Positions 35,085 to 48,257 of a DNA stretch of 64,000 bases are shown here, one piece after another. The stretch lies in contig NC_089220.1 of assembly GCF_963924675.1 (NCBI RefSeq), positions 56,492,639 through 56,556,638 on the forward strand, read 5' to 3'. Each line of letters begins with the position of its first letter. Position 1 is the stretch's first letter. Below the pieces are notes generated by a model, which saw only the letters and a program-made list of their open reading frames with translations, had not been told where the DNA came from and ran no database searches. A program made the position numbers and the translations under genes. This DNA is from Phocoena phocoena. Its lineage: Eukaryota; Chordata; Mammalia; Artiodactyla; Phocoenidae.

Positions 35085-38000
35085 TCCCCCTTTCCTCACC
35101 CCACTGTTATGCATGAGTTTTTTTTCTATATCTGTGAGTGTTTCTCTTTTGTTATATACATTTGTTTGTTTTACTTTTTAGATTCCACATATAAGTGATA
35201 ACATACAGTATTTGTCTTCTGTTTGACTTATTCACTAAGTATAATACTCTAGGTCCATCTACATGGTTACAAATGGCAGAATTTTATTCTTTTTCATGAA
35301 TGAGTAGTATTCCATTGTATATACATACCATATCTTCTTTATCTATTCATTTATTGATGGACACTTGGGTTGCTTCCGTATCTTGGCTATTGTAAATAAT
35401 GCTGCTATAAACATTGGGGTGTATCGTATCTTTTTGAATTGTATTTTCTTTCCTTTTTTTATTGGCTATATTCCTGAGTGGAATTGCTGGATCATATGGT
35501 AGTTCAATTTTCAGTTTTTTGAGAAAAATCTCCAGACTGTTTTCCATAGTGTCACCAATTTACATTCCCAACAGTGTACAAGTGTTCCCTTTTCTCCACA
35601 TCCTCTCCAACATTTGTTATTTGTAGAGGCTTTGATGATAACCATTCTGCCAGGTATGAGATGATATCTTATTGTGGTTTTGATTTGCATTTTTCTAATA
35701 ATTAGCAATATTGAGCATCTTCTCATGTGCCTGTTACCCATCTGTATGTCTTCATTGGAAAAATGTCTACTCAGTTCTTCTGCCCATTTTTTAATTGGGT
35801 TGTTTGTTTTTTTGATGTTGCATTATATGAGCTGTTTATATATTTTGGATAGTAACCTCTTATTGGTCATATCATTTGCAAATTTTTTCTCCCATTCAGT
35901 AGGCTGTCTTTTCATATTATTCATGGTTTTCTTTGCTGTGCAAAGGCTTTTAAGTTTAATTAGGTCCCATTGGTTATCTTTGATTTTGTTTCCTTTGCCT
36001 TAGGAGACAAATCCAAAAAAATATTGTTATGATTTATGTCAGAGTGTTCTGCCTAGGTTCTCCTCTAGGAGTTTCATGGTTTCAGGTTTTACATTTCGGT
36101 TTCAATCCATTTTGAGGTTATTTTTGTATATAGTATTAGGAGATGTTCTAATCTCATGTTTTTACATTTAGCTGTTCAGTTTTCCCAACACCACTTATTG
36201 AAGAGATTGTCTCTTCTCCATTGTACATTCTTGTCTCCTTTGTCATAGATTGATTGATCATAAATGTGTGGGTATATTTCCAGGCTCTCTATTCTGTTCC
36301 ATTGATCTATGTGTTTGATTTTGTGTTGGTACCATGCTGTTTTCATTACTGTAGTTTTGTACTATAGTCTGAAGTCAGGGAGGGTGATACCTCCAACTTT
36401 GTTATATTAGCAAGTGTAATATCTCTTCTTGTATTGATCCCTTTATCATTATATAATGCTATTCTTTGTCTTTTGTTATAGACTTTTTTAAAGTCTATTT
36501 TGTCTGATATGAGCATTGCTACCCATGCTTTCTTGTTTTTTCCATTTGCATGAAATATCTTTTTCCATCCCCTCACTTTTAATCTTTGTGTGTCTTTAGT
36601 CTGAAGTGAATCTCTTGTAAGCAGCACATAGATGGGTCTTATTTTTTCATCCAATTTGCCACCCTATGTCTTGATTGGAGCATTTAGTCCATTGATATTT
36701 AAAACAATTATTGATATGTATGTACTTATTTCCATTTTATTACTTCTTTTCTGGTTGTTTGTGTAGTTCTTCCCATTTTTTGTTTGTTTCTTTGCTCATG
36801 GTTTGATTGTTCTTCAGTGGTAGGTTTGTGTTCCTTCCTCCCTTGTTTTTGTGTATCTGTTGTAGGATTTTGATTTGTGGTTACCATGGGGCTCATATAT
36901 GTTGACCTATAATGATATTTACTTGTTTTCAACTGGTAGTCATTTAGGTTCAAACACATTTTAAAAGATCTCCATTTTTTACTCTCCTCCCCCACATTTT
37001 GTATTTTTGATATATTTTACATCTTCATGCTTAACCCTTCACTGCTCATTGTAGTTATTGTTGCTTTTACAATTTTTTGTCTTTTAATCTTTTTACTAGC
37101 TTATTTAAATGGTTGATCCTCTGCTTTTACTATATATTTGCTTTTCTTAGTAGGATTTTTTCATTTCCTATAGATCCTTACTTCTTGTTATAGCCTTTTC
37201 TCTTCCATTAGAAAAGACCCATTAACATTTCTTTTAGGGTAGGTTTAGTATTGATGAACTCATTTAGTTTTTGTCTGAGAAGTTCTTTCTCTCTCCTGCA
37301 ATTCTAAATGATAATCTTGCTAGGTAGAGTATGCTAGGTTGTAGGCTTTACCCTTTCAGCACTTTGAATGTATCTTGCCACTCCCTTCTGTCCTGCAAAC
37401 CTTCTGCAAAATATCAGCCTGATAGTCTTATGGAGGTTCCCTTGTATTTGACTCTGTTTTTCTCTTGCTGCCTTCAGAATTCTTTTTATCTTTAACTTTT
37501 GCCATTTTAATTATGGTATGGCTTGGTGTGGTTCTGTTTGGGTTTATTTTGTTTGGGACCCTCTGTGTCTCCTGTACCTAGATATGTTTCCTTCTCCAGG
37601 ATTAGGACTCTTTCAGCCATAATTTCATCAAATACATTTTTGACTCCCTTCTCTCTCTCTTCTCCTTCTGGGACCCCTATAGTGCAAGTGTTGGTATGCT
37701 TTATGTTATCCAGAGATCTCTTAAACTGTTCTCAGTTTTTAATTTTGTTTTTCTTTTTGTTCTTCTTATTGGGCAATTTCCACTATTCTGTCTTATAGAG
37801 CAGTTATGTATTATTCTGTATCACTTGGTCTGTTTTTTAATTCCTTCCATAAGTTTTTCATTTCAGTTATTGTATTCTTCATTTCTGATTGGTTCTTTTT
37901 TGTATTTTCTAGTTCCTTGTTAAAATTCTCACTGTGTTCATCTATTCCATCCCCTAATTCACTTAGCATTCTTATTACTAATGCTTTTAATTCTTTATCT

Positions 38001-39465
38001 GATAAATTGTTTACTTTTGTTTCATTAGTTATTATTTCAGTTTTGTCTTGCTCTTTCAATTGAGACCAGTTCCAATGTCTTCTCATTTTGCTTAACTTTC
38101 TCTCTCTCTATGAATTTAGGTGAAACAGTTAGTTATACAGTCTTGAAGGGGTATCCTTATATGGGAGTGTCCCTATAGACTCTGCATGTTCCCAGTGGCT
38201 TTGGTGAAAAAGCTGGATTTGACATGAACACAAGTCACGTCTTTCCCCTGGATATGCTGGCAGCTATAACCTTGGTTTGAGGTAGGGCTGGAGATGGAGG
38301 GACTAGGGCCTGAGCCAAGTGTGAGGCAGAGCTTCCCCACTGCTTGGTGGCTGTCACCACCCTATTGGGGGTGGGGGCATACCCCAAGTTGCTGGAGCAG
38401 AAGCGCTGAGTATCAGGTCTGCTCTGGCTCTATTCCCTTTAGTTGTGTGCTCTCCCTTCTCCTGGCACCTGCACCCTTGCCCCAGAGGTGAGCAGTGCTG
38501 GAGCAGGAGGGGGTTGTGTATGATGGAGATGAACTGCAGTTGGCCAGCCACAGACAGAGGTCCAGGCTGCCTGAAATGTGCCACCTGTGCAAGCACCAGC
38601 AATGGATGCCCCACCCTGCTTAGTCACAGCTTCTGGTCTGATTCTCCTTTTTCCCTTACAGCCAACCACTACACCAAGCCTCCATTACCCCTGCCTCTTA
38701 TGGAGCCATGCTTCAAGGCAGGTGGGGCCTAAATGGGCTCTCAGCATGTATTGGCATGTGGGCTGTAGAGGTCAGGCTTCCTTTAGAGATTGGTACCACC
38801 CCGATATGCTGCCTTTAAAAGCACCAGCAATGGCCACCCTAGTCCCACTCAGACCCCGACCCAGATCTAAGTCACCTCTGCATCCCATGGTAGATCCCTG
38901 GTCATGGCAGCCTTTGGTCCCCTGCATACCTGCCATGTGAAATAAGCTCGGTTGGAGCTTTGCTTGGCTCAGGCTGGGATACCCCCTGAGGTAGTCACTG
39001 GAAACTAGGCAGCCACTTGAGCAGTCCTCAATCCTCCCCTCTCTGCCCTACCTCAGGAGCAAGCCAATTCTCACATGTCCTTAGGAGTGAGGTCCACTCT
39101 TCCCACATCCCCACTGTTGATCCCAGCAGGCTCTCAACCAGCCAATGGGACTCCTCTTCCCTGTGTTGGATCCCATGACTGGGGCACCCAATATGTGGCT
39201 TGAACTGCTCACTCCCTAGGGCAGATCTCCACCCATGTAATCTCCCTTTGCCTCTGACTCCCCTCCCAGGGGCACAAGTCCCAGACTGATTGCTTCTCTT
39301 TCCTTCTTTCACAATTCCTTGTGGATCTTTCTCACAGCCTTGGTTGTACAGGAGTCTTTCTGCCAGTTTCCAGGCAGTTTCAGTGAGAACTGTTCCACAT
39401 GTAGATGTATTTTTGTTGTGTTCTTGGGGTAAGGTGAGCTCCATGTCCTCCTAATCCACCAGTTT
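35085..39465 (-). mobile_element. Old L1 with 5'UTR but deleted RT core, minus
   Basis: Antisense order: 3'UTR remnant at 35.1 kb, ORF2 C-terminal region to about 36.40 kb, then an abrupt jump near 36400-36410 into the endonuclease end of ORF2 ('cttcttgtattgatcccttt'). This is followed by the ORF2 start, ORF1 (about 37.2-38.09 kb, with 'KDEQ'-type coiled-coil remnants in the minus frame at 37811-38086) and a GC-rich 5'UTR of about 1.35 kb to 39465. About 2 kb of RT sequence is missing. The frames of 65-138 codons at 38.3-39.4 kb are in the 5'UTR, not genes. Confidence 0.75.
38090..39465 (-). promoter_or_regulatory. 5'UTR of the old L1
   Basis: Distinctly GC-richer than the surroundings, without coding pattern, lying upstream (in L1 sense) of ORF1. 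Phrases such as 'gtatcaggtctgctctggct' and 'gccagccacagacagaggtc' are typical of older L1 5'UTRs in antisense. This part of an L1 would have held its promoter. Confidence 0.6.
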
Positions 39466-40349
39466 GGTCAATATCCTTAGTATACTAATTTTAGATTTTA
39501 AATATTCAATTTAGTAAAATTGAGGGAAAACAGTCTTACATAAGATAATTATCAAGATTAATGTAATTAATAAAAATGTAAATCTGGATACCACATACAT
39601 TTATTTTTCTTTATAACACAAAATGCTTATAAAAGAATTTCTAAATAAAGAATTCAAAGAAAATTCTATTTCAAAATCAGAATTTGTACAGATGATAGTC
39701 TAATCAAAATACTATTAAAATAGAAATTAATAACTCTTTATAACCCATGGTTATTTGTAATGGTCACTTTTGGTTTGAATTGAAAAATAAAACTATTGGA
39801 ATCCCATTTTAAAATTAATAACAATGGAATCTAAGGATGAAGACATTTTGAGAGAGTTTCACAGGCTAAAAGAAACCTTGAATTTGAGGCAGATTAATTC
39901 TAAGATAGCAGTAACCCTGTTATTCAGACTTGTGCCTTGAAGGGTGATGTGGAAAGTACAGACAAAATCAAGATGATAGATAGAGACATAGTTTCATCTA
40001 GCGTTTCACATGTCATTTTCCTCAGTAACACTGTTTTTGTAGAAATAAAGAGCAGTAATAGAATTCCTTAGAAAAATCTAACCATGGACTCGTGGTAGTT
40101 TGGCAGGCTGTACTTATTTTAAAAAATTGTGGAGGACATTTGGAGTTTGCAGTTGATAAGGTAAACATCATGGCAGAGAGATTAGTGAATTAGTTTTCAG
40201 TTTACAAACCTGTCACCATATTTTTCTACAGTTTGTATAATTTGCAATCTGGAAGATACCAAAGACCTCCTAAAGACATACTGTGCAATTGCTGCATACA
40301 CCTCAGTTTTCTCAGTGTTCTGTAGTAGATGTTCTTAGAGATCAAAAAG
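39466..40349. other. AT-rich DNA, nothing recognised
   Basis: No recognised feature. Confidence 0.5.
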
Positions 40350-40360
40350 GTGAGATTTTA

Positions 40361-40570
40361 GGGCTTCCCTGGTGGCGCAGTGGTGGAGAGTCCACCTGCC
40401 GATGCAGGGGACACGGGTTCGTGCCCCAGTCCGGGAAGACCCCACATGCCGCAGAGCGGCTGGGCCTGTGAGCCATGGCCACTGAGCCTGCGCGTCCAGA
40501 GCCTGTGCTCCGCAACGGGAGAGGCCACAACAGTGAGAGGCCCGCGGACCGCAAAAAAAAAAAAAAAAAA
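40361..40570 (+). mobile_element. CHR-2 SINE, plus
   Basis: Starts 'gggcttccctggtggcgcag', ends with about 20 A. Target duplication GTGAGATTTTA (40350-40360) against ATGAGATTTTA (about 40572-40582). Body is intact with many CpGs. Confidence 0.96.
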
Positions 40571-40582
40571 AGATGAGATTTT

Positions 40583-41344
40583 ATTAGAATGAAAATCTGA
40601 ATTAACTAGGAGGAAGAAGCATATCATTCCATATGAAAAGTTATTCCTTAGACAACACTGTTGCTTCTGCTAAAGCACTATCTGAGCATGTGACAGCAAA
40701 GGGCACAAAATTGAAATATCTCTTTCTAAAGAATTATGTTGTTTCACTGAAGAAGGCTGGAAAGTCTCTCCCTTTCAGTGAACCCCCCAAAGCTCTGGAC
40801 TTCATGTAAAGCGCTAATAAAATAAAAGAAATAGCCTTTGTGAAATGGTCCAGCACTGCCTTGTGTTCTGTATCTAAAATGCTGTTTTAAAAACTGTATT
40901 TGGAAGAGAAAAAAGTAAAGAGAGCTTTAAAGTTAAGTAGAAAATCTTAGTGTGTCAAATAACAAAGGAAAATATTAGAAGAGTTGTCAATGAACTTTTA
41001 TTTTTCCTTTGTTACTGTTAATATTACTCTATTGTTGAAAGAAGCCTCTTGTATATCTCATACTTTAGATTGCTTTTAGTGTTTCTTTTCATCTTTAGCA
41101 TTATGAAACATAATCCTAATATTTTTTTTCCTTTTTTACCATAACATGTAATTGTCTAATAAATCTAACATTCACTTCATCATTACAAATTATCATCTAG
41201 GCCTTAACTCTTATGCTCTAATTTGTATTTTCACTTCTGAAACTTTGGGGAAGATTTGAATTTTTTTTCTTCTTTGTATTGCTATATTAGGAAAGACTCT
41301 CCAAAGATGTTGGGCAATTCCTACTGACAGATCAAAGGAATATG
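40583..41344. other. AT-rich DNA, nothing recognised
   Basis: No recognised repeat or gene. Confidence 0.5.
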
Positions 41345-41359
41345 CTTGAGATAGTTTTT

Positions 41360-41565
41360 TTCTGTTTTTTTTGCGGTACGCGGGCCTCTCACTGTTGTGG
41401 CCTCTCCCGTTGCGGAGCACAGGCTCCAGACGCGCAGGCTCAGCAGCCATGGCTCACGGGCCCAGCCGCTCCGCGGCATGTGGGATCTTCCCGGACCGGG
41501 GCACGAACCCGTGACCCCTTCATCAGCAGGCGGACTCTCAACCACTGCACCACCAGAGAAGCCCC
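41360..41565 (-). mobile_element. CHR-2 SINE, minus
   Basis: Short interrupted T-run, 'gcggtacgcgggcctctcac' to 'gagaagccc'. Target duplication CTTGAGATAGTTTT, 14 bases perfect (41345-41358 and 41566-41579). Confidence 0.96.
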
Positions 41566-41599
41566 CTTGAGATAGTTTTGATTTGAAAATCTTTAAACA

Positions 41600-42050
41600 C
41601 ACAAGTCTTCCTCAGCTTAAGGGGTTAAGTCCTGAGAAGGCTTATAGATAATAGCTTATCCTAGCCTACCTAAAATATGCTCAGAACAATTACACTAGCC
41701 TACAATTGGACAAAATCATATAACACAAAACCTATTTTATAATAAAGTGTTGAATAAATTATGTAATTTATTGAATACTGTACTGAAAGTGAAAAACAGA
41801 ATAGCTGTCTGGGTACAGAATGATTGTTAGTATCAGTATGTCAGCCTCATGATCACGTGGCTGACTGGGAGCTGTGGCTCACTGCTGCTGCCCAGCATCC
41901 GGAGAGAGCATCATACTGAATATCACTAGCCCATGAAAAGATCAAAATTCAAAATTCAAAGTACGGTTTCTAATGAATGCATATGCTTTTGCACCATCAT
42001 AAGGTTGAAAAATCATTTAAGTCAGACCATTGTAAGTTGGGGAATTTCTG
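41600..42050. mobile_element. Tigger-like non-autonomous DNA transposon
   Basis: Left end 'tcttcctcagcttaaggggt' and right end 'ccattgtaagttggggaatt' form a diverged inverted repeat, with TA-containing flanks. Internal phrases 'cttattttataataaagtgt'-like and 'tgaatactgtactgaaagtg' are those of a mammalian TcMar-Tigger MITE family whose name I cannot fix. No transposase remains. Confidence 0.7.
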
Positions 42051-42054
42051 TAGT

Positions 42055-42955
42055 TCTATTTCATTGAGAATCAGTGGTACTGATTTAATTACAATCATTT
42101 GCCTCCTGATACAATTTTTGATTCTTGACATTTATTTCAATAAATACTTTAGTAGCATTTTACTACTGTTATCTGTGTGCATTTGTAAGCTCTCTTAGGA
42201 AAAATAAGCAAATAGGAAATGCTTTCCAAATCTATGCTTCATTGCTGCTGGATGATTAACTACTTCTATTCCTTAAGAAGTAAGATCAGTCTTGCTTTCT
42301 GAATAATCAGTAGATTAAATTAGTGTCAACAGAAACTTGGTGATGGCTGGGAGCATGCTATTAAAAGAGCACTTTAAAAATCATTATTAAATAAATGAAT
42401 ACAGTATAACTGTCTGTTTTGCAAGGCTATCATCTTCACTTTGAAAACTTGTCTGTTCCATTTTACATTTAATTAATGTCATGACAATTTAGATTTTTGT
42501 CATGTGCCTGTTAGGCATAAAATGAAAGTATGTTTTAAAGCCCAAGGTTTTTACATTAGCAAGAAGTTTTAATAGACGTTATACATTCAGTTTATCAAAC
42601 ACTAATGGCTTTATAGTTTTTCTGTAAACACATAACATGTAAAACATATAGACAATTCTGCTTTTATATCTGGGATCCACAAGGAACACAGTTTTCAGAG
42701 TATGTGTAAATATTCTGGAAGACACCACATTTTAGTGAAAATAGTAGAAAAACTTTGAGAATTTTCACTAATATACCAGAAGGGACTGGATCATAAGACA
42801 ATTGTGTTCACAATGGCATAACTACAACAGGATTTGCCTTCCTTAGTAAACAACAAGAGAACTTAAAAAAAAAATGAAAACATTATTTTACCATTAGACA
42901 GAACAAGACAGTAATATGAAAGAATGGCAACAAGCAAGGTGAGTTTGATAGTCAC
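42055..42955. other. AT-rich DNA, nothing recognised
   Basis: No recognised feature. Confidence 0.5.
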
Positions 42956-42959
42956 ATTA

Positions 42960-43945
42960 CTTACTGGATATAGGCACTTTCTAGACCACGATATAGATGC
43001 AAGATGTGGGAAAGTAAACAGACTGTGACAGTCTGGCTGATTTGAGGAGATGGAGATTGAAGTTTGGAGAGTCTGAAGTAACTGGAATTTGTGGAGCAAA
43101 GGACCACAGAGAGGGAGCTATACAGAAAAGTAGTTCCTGAAATGTACATAGGGCTGCACATGAGGTGGTATTTTTGGCTGAGAACTAAGCTGCTCATGCA
43201 CAGGGCAAGAATGCATGAAGCTAAGCAAAGACTCACTATTGAAGAGCAACAACTGCAAAGTTTAAGTAGAACAATTCCTAGAGTCATGCAGGGAAGGGAG
43301 ATTTTCTAGTCCTGATCAACCTGAGTAAAGAAACTTCGTTTACTAACTACAAAATCAGTAAAGAACATGAATATACTAATTCCTAGAAATATACAACCTA
43401 CTAAGACTGAATTATGAAGAAAAAGAAAACCTGAACAGACTAATAATGAGTAAGGTGGTTCGATCAGTTGAATAGTTGAGCTAAACTAGCTCAAAAACAA
43501 AATCTTCATAGTCATGCCAGAAAATGTTTAAAAACGAGCTTCGAAAATATCATGCTGATCTACATGCAACTAAACTTCCTGTTAAAACAAAAATCAAAAC
43601 ACTTTAAATGAACATAACAAAATCTAGGCATTCAGAAAATTAGTATTCCAAATGTAACCCATAGCAAGAGAAAATTAGGCAATGTAAATGATGCAACAAC
43701 TTAATAAATAAAATGAAACATCAAAGCTATATGTAATATCACACTGGGAGAGATAAAATGAAATTAAAATATGCAATTTATTCAAAAATGCATAAAAGTG
43801 GAAAAAATAACAATGAGAAATTGAAAACAAATAGCAAGATTATAAACTCAGGTTGCATATATAATTACATTAAATGAGTGTTCAGTCTCTTCAGTTAAAG
43901 ATGGAGATTTTAACAATAGATTCAAAAAGCAAAACCAAATTCTAT
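42960..43945 (+). mobile_element. Fragmented ancient L1/HAL1 pieces, sense
   Basis: 43335-43460 has sense L1 ORF2 text ('acaacctactaagactgaat', 'gaacagactaataatgagta'). About 43850-43945 resembles the ORF2 start ('ttacattaaatgagtgttca', then 'agatggagattttaacaata'). The piece before 43330 looks like an old L1 5' region. The order is scrambled relative to a single L1, so several insertions or rearrangements are involved. The 72- and 108-codon frames have no known domain. Confidence 0.4.
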
Positions 43946-44400
43946 CTTGTGGTGGTAGGCAAAATAATAGCCCCCAAGGATGCCTACATTCCAAACTCTG
44001 GAACCTGTGATTATGTAACATAATATCATAATACTTGATACATACATAATACTTGATATCAATATAATATCAAGTAGCAAGGGGAAATTACAATTGCATA
44101 TGGAATTAAAGTTGCTAAACAGAAGACAGATTATCCTGAATATCTAGGTGGGCACTACATAATCACAAGAATTCTTGAAGGTGGAAGAGGGGGGCAAAAG
44201 GAGAGTCAGAGAGAAATTAATGTGGAGATGAAAAAGAGTGATTCTGTGCGCTCAGGATTTGGCCTGCACTTGCTGTCTTTGAATATGGAGAGAGGAGGTG
44301 ATGAACCCAGGGAGGTTGCTGGCCGCTGGGGCATAGAAAAGGCAGGGAAATGGATTCTTCCCTACAGCCTACAGAAAAAATTAAAACCATAAAAGAGATA
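43946..44400 (+). mobile_element. MLT1-like LTR (MaLR)
   Basis: Ordered match to MLT1-type LTRs: 'aaaataatagcccccaagga', 'ggaacctgtgattatgtaac', 'gattatcctgaatatctagg', 'gtgggcactacataatcaca', 'ggcagggaaatggattcttc'. The 3' end is missing. An extra AT-rich block at 44022-44076 interrupts it. Confidence 0.7.
44027..44076. repeat. Direct and inverted repeat inside the MLT1-like LTR
   Basis: CATAATACTTGATA is present at 44027-44040 and 44045-44058. TACTTGATAT (44050-44059) pairs with ATATCAAGTA (44067-44076) around a 7-base loop. Confidence 0.9.
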
Positions 44401-45600
44401 AAACTGTAAACAAAAATGACTTTAGTTCCTCACCTTTATGCTCTAATAAATTTTTTATATTTTAATGGCATACTTCGCAAAATAACATTTCCCTACCTTA
44501 CTATAAATTTTCAATAAATTATTATTTTTAAATCAGTGGCAACATAACAGATTTACATAACCATTTCTCTTGGTTCTTTTATTTACATATTAATTGACAT
44601 CAATTTTTATTTATATATCTGGATGCTATCAATCTTATGAAATGAAGAAAGAATTGATTTATTTTAATTGATTTACTTTTATAATCTTTTAGAGGAAGAC
44701 ATTATAGTATAAAAATATATATTTGCTCTTTTGAACAGTTTGTTGCAAGAAGTGTGTCAATATATGAATGAATTATTAAATAAAGTATTTAAATGATGGT
44801 ATTTTAAAAACTTTAGCTATCAATACATAGTGATGCAAAAGTGGTTGTGTATGATGATCTCTTGCGTGATGCCAGTTAATATGTTCATTTAACAGATATA
44901 TGTTAATCATCTAAAAATGCAAGGTACCAGATAAGTTTGTGCTAACATGTGGTTAAGACCCTTAATCTTAATTCCAGTGAAATGTAAATGAAGGATCAAG
45001 TCTTCTTATTTCTTTTACTGTATTCCTGCTTTCCAAAGCAGTCAAATCAAGTACTATCTCATGCATACATCTTTACAGAGGGGAAAAATCTATAGTGTTT
45101 AGATATTGAGCATGTTAAGTCCAGATTTGTAGCTGGAGGGGAAAAAGGGGAACTTTTCATTGGAATAGCTATGAAAAATGCACATTTCCTTTCCAGATTT
45201 AAAAATAAAAAGACTGATTTTCCAACTATGATCAGAAATTGCTTTCAACCCCTAAATGAAATCATTAAAACACCAATAATTTGAAGTTACAATCTCTTAG
45301 TATCTGTTTCTTGTCTATTTGTTGGCAGTAATATCTGTTTCTTATCTGTATCTCTGTCTGTACCTCTGTCTAAATCTATATCCATAAGCATCTGTATATC
45401 TCTTGATATAAGGAGATAGAGAAAAAGAGCCATAAAATATTCAGATTTTATACATGGTCTAACTATAAAATATATTGGAAGGCAAGAAAAATACTATTTT
45501 TTTCCTGTCTACCATTACTTGCAAGCTATATTGAATCAGAGACTCGTTTTTTCAACAAATATGTATTATATATTTACTATCAATATCAGTTTCCTTATGA
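44401..45600. other. AT-rich DNA, nothing recognised
   Basis: A pyrimidine-rich degenerate TCTGTA/TCTATA patch lies at about 45300-45400. No gene or repeat family recognised. Confidence 0.5.
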
Positions 45601-46829
45601 ACAGTTAATAAAATGGGTTGTAAAAGTGACTAACTTAGGGTTAGTTTCTTCAGCTTGGCATACTGTGGAATGTAGGAGCATGTTTGGGTTGTTGCAGGAC
45701 CCACAGCTTACTATTAAATAGGAATGGATATAGATGACCCAAACACATAGCAGGTTATTCCTGAGGGGACAGCTAGCCTGATAAATTGGATAAAAGCCAC
45801 ATTAAAGCTTGTTTTCCACAAGAATTGGAATTTTACAGACGAAGTGACTGATGGGCTATGTATGTAAGCCTTGTTGGACTGGATTTACAATGATCAGGAT
45901 GTTCACCCACCTAAATATACCCCTTACTCAGGTCATAATAAATGCTGTAGTGAAAGGGGCTCTATTGCATGGGCACCCCATGTAACCTTACTACTACAAA
46001 ATCAAGTAATGGTCTGAGAAGCTGTATCAGATTTGTTTCAGCTTCCACTTATGAATTTTACATATGGTAAGAAAATTAGAGTGATCTACAAGACTATATG
46101 GACAGACCAAAAGATAGTCAAGGGATGCACACTAGGAGGTTGGAAGACTAAGGAACATGATGAACTTGGCAGACCCTGACTGGAGTGACACAGGGGCTTA
46201 ATTCTGTACTATCAGTTGTTGGGTGGACTGATGACAGGCTCTGCTGATCCCCCAATATTGAAGGGTTCTAAACAAATGACTCTACTTACTCTAGTTTGGA
46301 GGAATTTATGATGCCAGAAGGCAAAGAAGGTAATGAGAAAATTGACCTCAAAATGTCAGGGGTGATAGTGGGACAAATTAATCAGAATGAGTATTGATGA
46401 AAGGGCCACAGTCTGCTGGCCTGACCTTCAGTTGGGGACTTAAAGCCATATGCACATATGTGAGTGAAATGGCCAGGGATTGGAAAAGAAACTTTTCTGA
46501 GGTTTCTTGCCAGGAGTTCCCAATGCACTATGATTCCAAAATATGTTGGTGAAGTCCTAATAGAGTCTAGATTAGTAGTATATGAGAATGCAATGGTTGA
46601 TGGGACTAAGGTGAAAATTTGGATGAAAATTGGAATATTTGGACTGACTTTATGTAAAGTGATTGTGGCTCTTATACCCAGGATTATTGGGATGGATATT
46701 ATGTCTGACTGGGGAACATTTCCCCTATCTTGCATAATAAAGCAGAAGGCATGCATTTGTTCTTTGTTAACTATTACTTGGACATACTAAAAAGGAACTT
46801 ATATAATTTTCCAAGCTCATACAGGTTTT

Positions 46830-47539
46830 CTTTTTTTTATTATTAATTTTATTGGAGTATAGTTGATTTATAATGTTGTGTTAGTTTCATGTGTACAGCA
46901 AAGTGATTCATTTCTACATATACATGTATTCATTCTTTTTCAGATTCTTTACCCATACAGATTATTACAGAATATTGAGTAGAGTTCCCTGTGCTATACA
47001 GTAGGTCCTTGTTGGCTATCTATTTTATACATAGTAGTGTGTATATGTTAATCTCAGTCTCCTAATTTATCCCTCTCCCACCCCCCTTTCCCCTTTGGTA
47101 ACCATAAGATTGTTTTTGAAATCTGTGAGTCTGTTTCTGTTTTGTATATAAATTCTTTTGTAACATTTTTTAAAATTAGATTCCACATATGAGTGATATC
47201 ATGATATTTGTTTTTCTCTGTCTTACTTCACTTAATGTGATAATCTCTAGGTCCATCCATTTTGCTGCAAATAACATTATTTCATTCTTTTTTATGGCTG
47301 AGTAATATTCCATTGTATATATGTACCACATTTTCTTTATCTATTCCTCTGTCAGTGGACATTTAGGTTGCTTCCATGTCTTAGCAAGTGTAAATAATGC
47401 TGCAATGAATATTGGGGTACATGTATCTTTTCGAATTATGGTTTTCTCCAGATATATGCCCAGGAGTGGGATTGCTGGATAATATGGTAACTCTATTTTT
47501 AGTTTTTTAAGGAACCTCCATACTGTTCTCCATAGTGGT
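46830..47539 (-). mobile_element. 5'-truncated L1 inserted in the ERV remnant, minus
   Basis: Antisense L1 3'UTR and end of ORF2 ('ttggagtatagttgatttat' to 'ccatactgttctccatagtg'), about 710 bp. Near-duplicate flanks CATACAGGTTTTC (46817-46829) and CATATAGATTTTC (47540-47552) mark the target site. Retroviral text continues on both sides. Confidence 0.85.
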
Positions 47540-48257
47540 CATATAGATTTTCAATTGTACCAGTGTCAGATACCTGGTGGATAAAAATATATTACTGTAT
47601 TTAGTAACATGCTAGAATGTAGAGTTCTATTTCCAACAAATTCTCAGTACCATAGTCCGATGTGACCAATGAAAATTGTGCAAGTCTCATGGAGACCAAC
47701 AGAAGATAGTTAAGGCTTGAATAAAGTACTACCACCTCTATTGTCAGCAGTTCCTGATTTGGTTTTAACAGGAAAAAAAAAAAAAAAGAAAAACCTAAAG
47801 GAGACCAGTACTCAGTGATAGATCTTGCAATTGCTTTATCTTGATTTCAGTCTTGGAAAAGAAAAAAAAAAAAAAAAAAAAAACTGCAGAGTGCCTTCAC
47901 ATGCAAAGTATCAAAATTTGAATTTACTCTATTCCCCCCAACGTTATTTGAATTCACCAATTTACTGTAATGATTTGGTTAGAAGGGATTAATGCTGGTC
48001 CCCAGTTGGATAATATTCTACATTGATGACATAATGATAATTTTCAATGGTGACACATGTGACTAAGAGATGCTGGATGATAAATCCAACAAAGTATCCA
48101 AGGGCCATCCAAACAGGAAAATTCTTATGAATAACAAGCAGAAGCTACCTGTGACATTCATAGGCAACTAAAAATAAAACACTGTCATTGCCTACCCTCA
48201 TAACTAAGCAAGAAGCACAGTGCCTGGTGGACTTGTTTGGGTTTGAACGATTCATAT

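Noticed and set aside
38294..39444. Cluster of overlapping 65-138 codon frames in GC-rich DNA, possible exon
   Set aside because: It lies in the 5'UTR of an old L1. Frames on both strands overlap and share no codon signal or splice context.
46464..46790. 108-codon plus frame as a domesticated retroviral gene
   Set aside because: It has no upstream or downstream open continuation, and the neighbouring gag and pol parts are full of stops, so it is a surviving fragment rather than a maintained gene.
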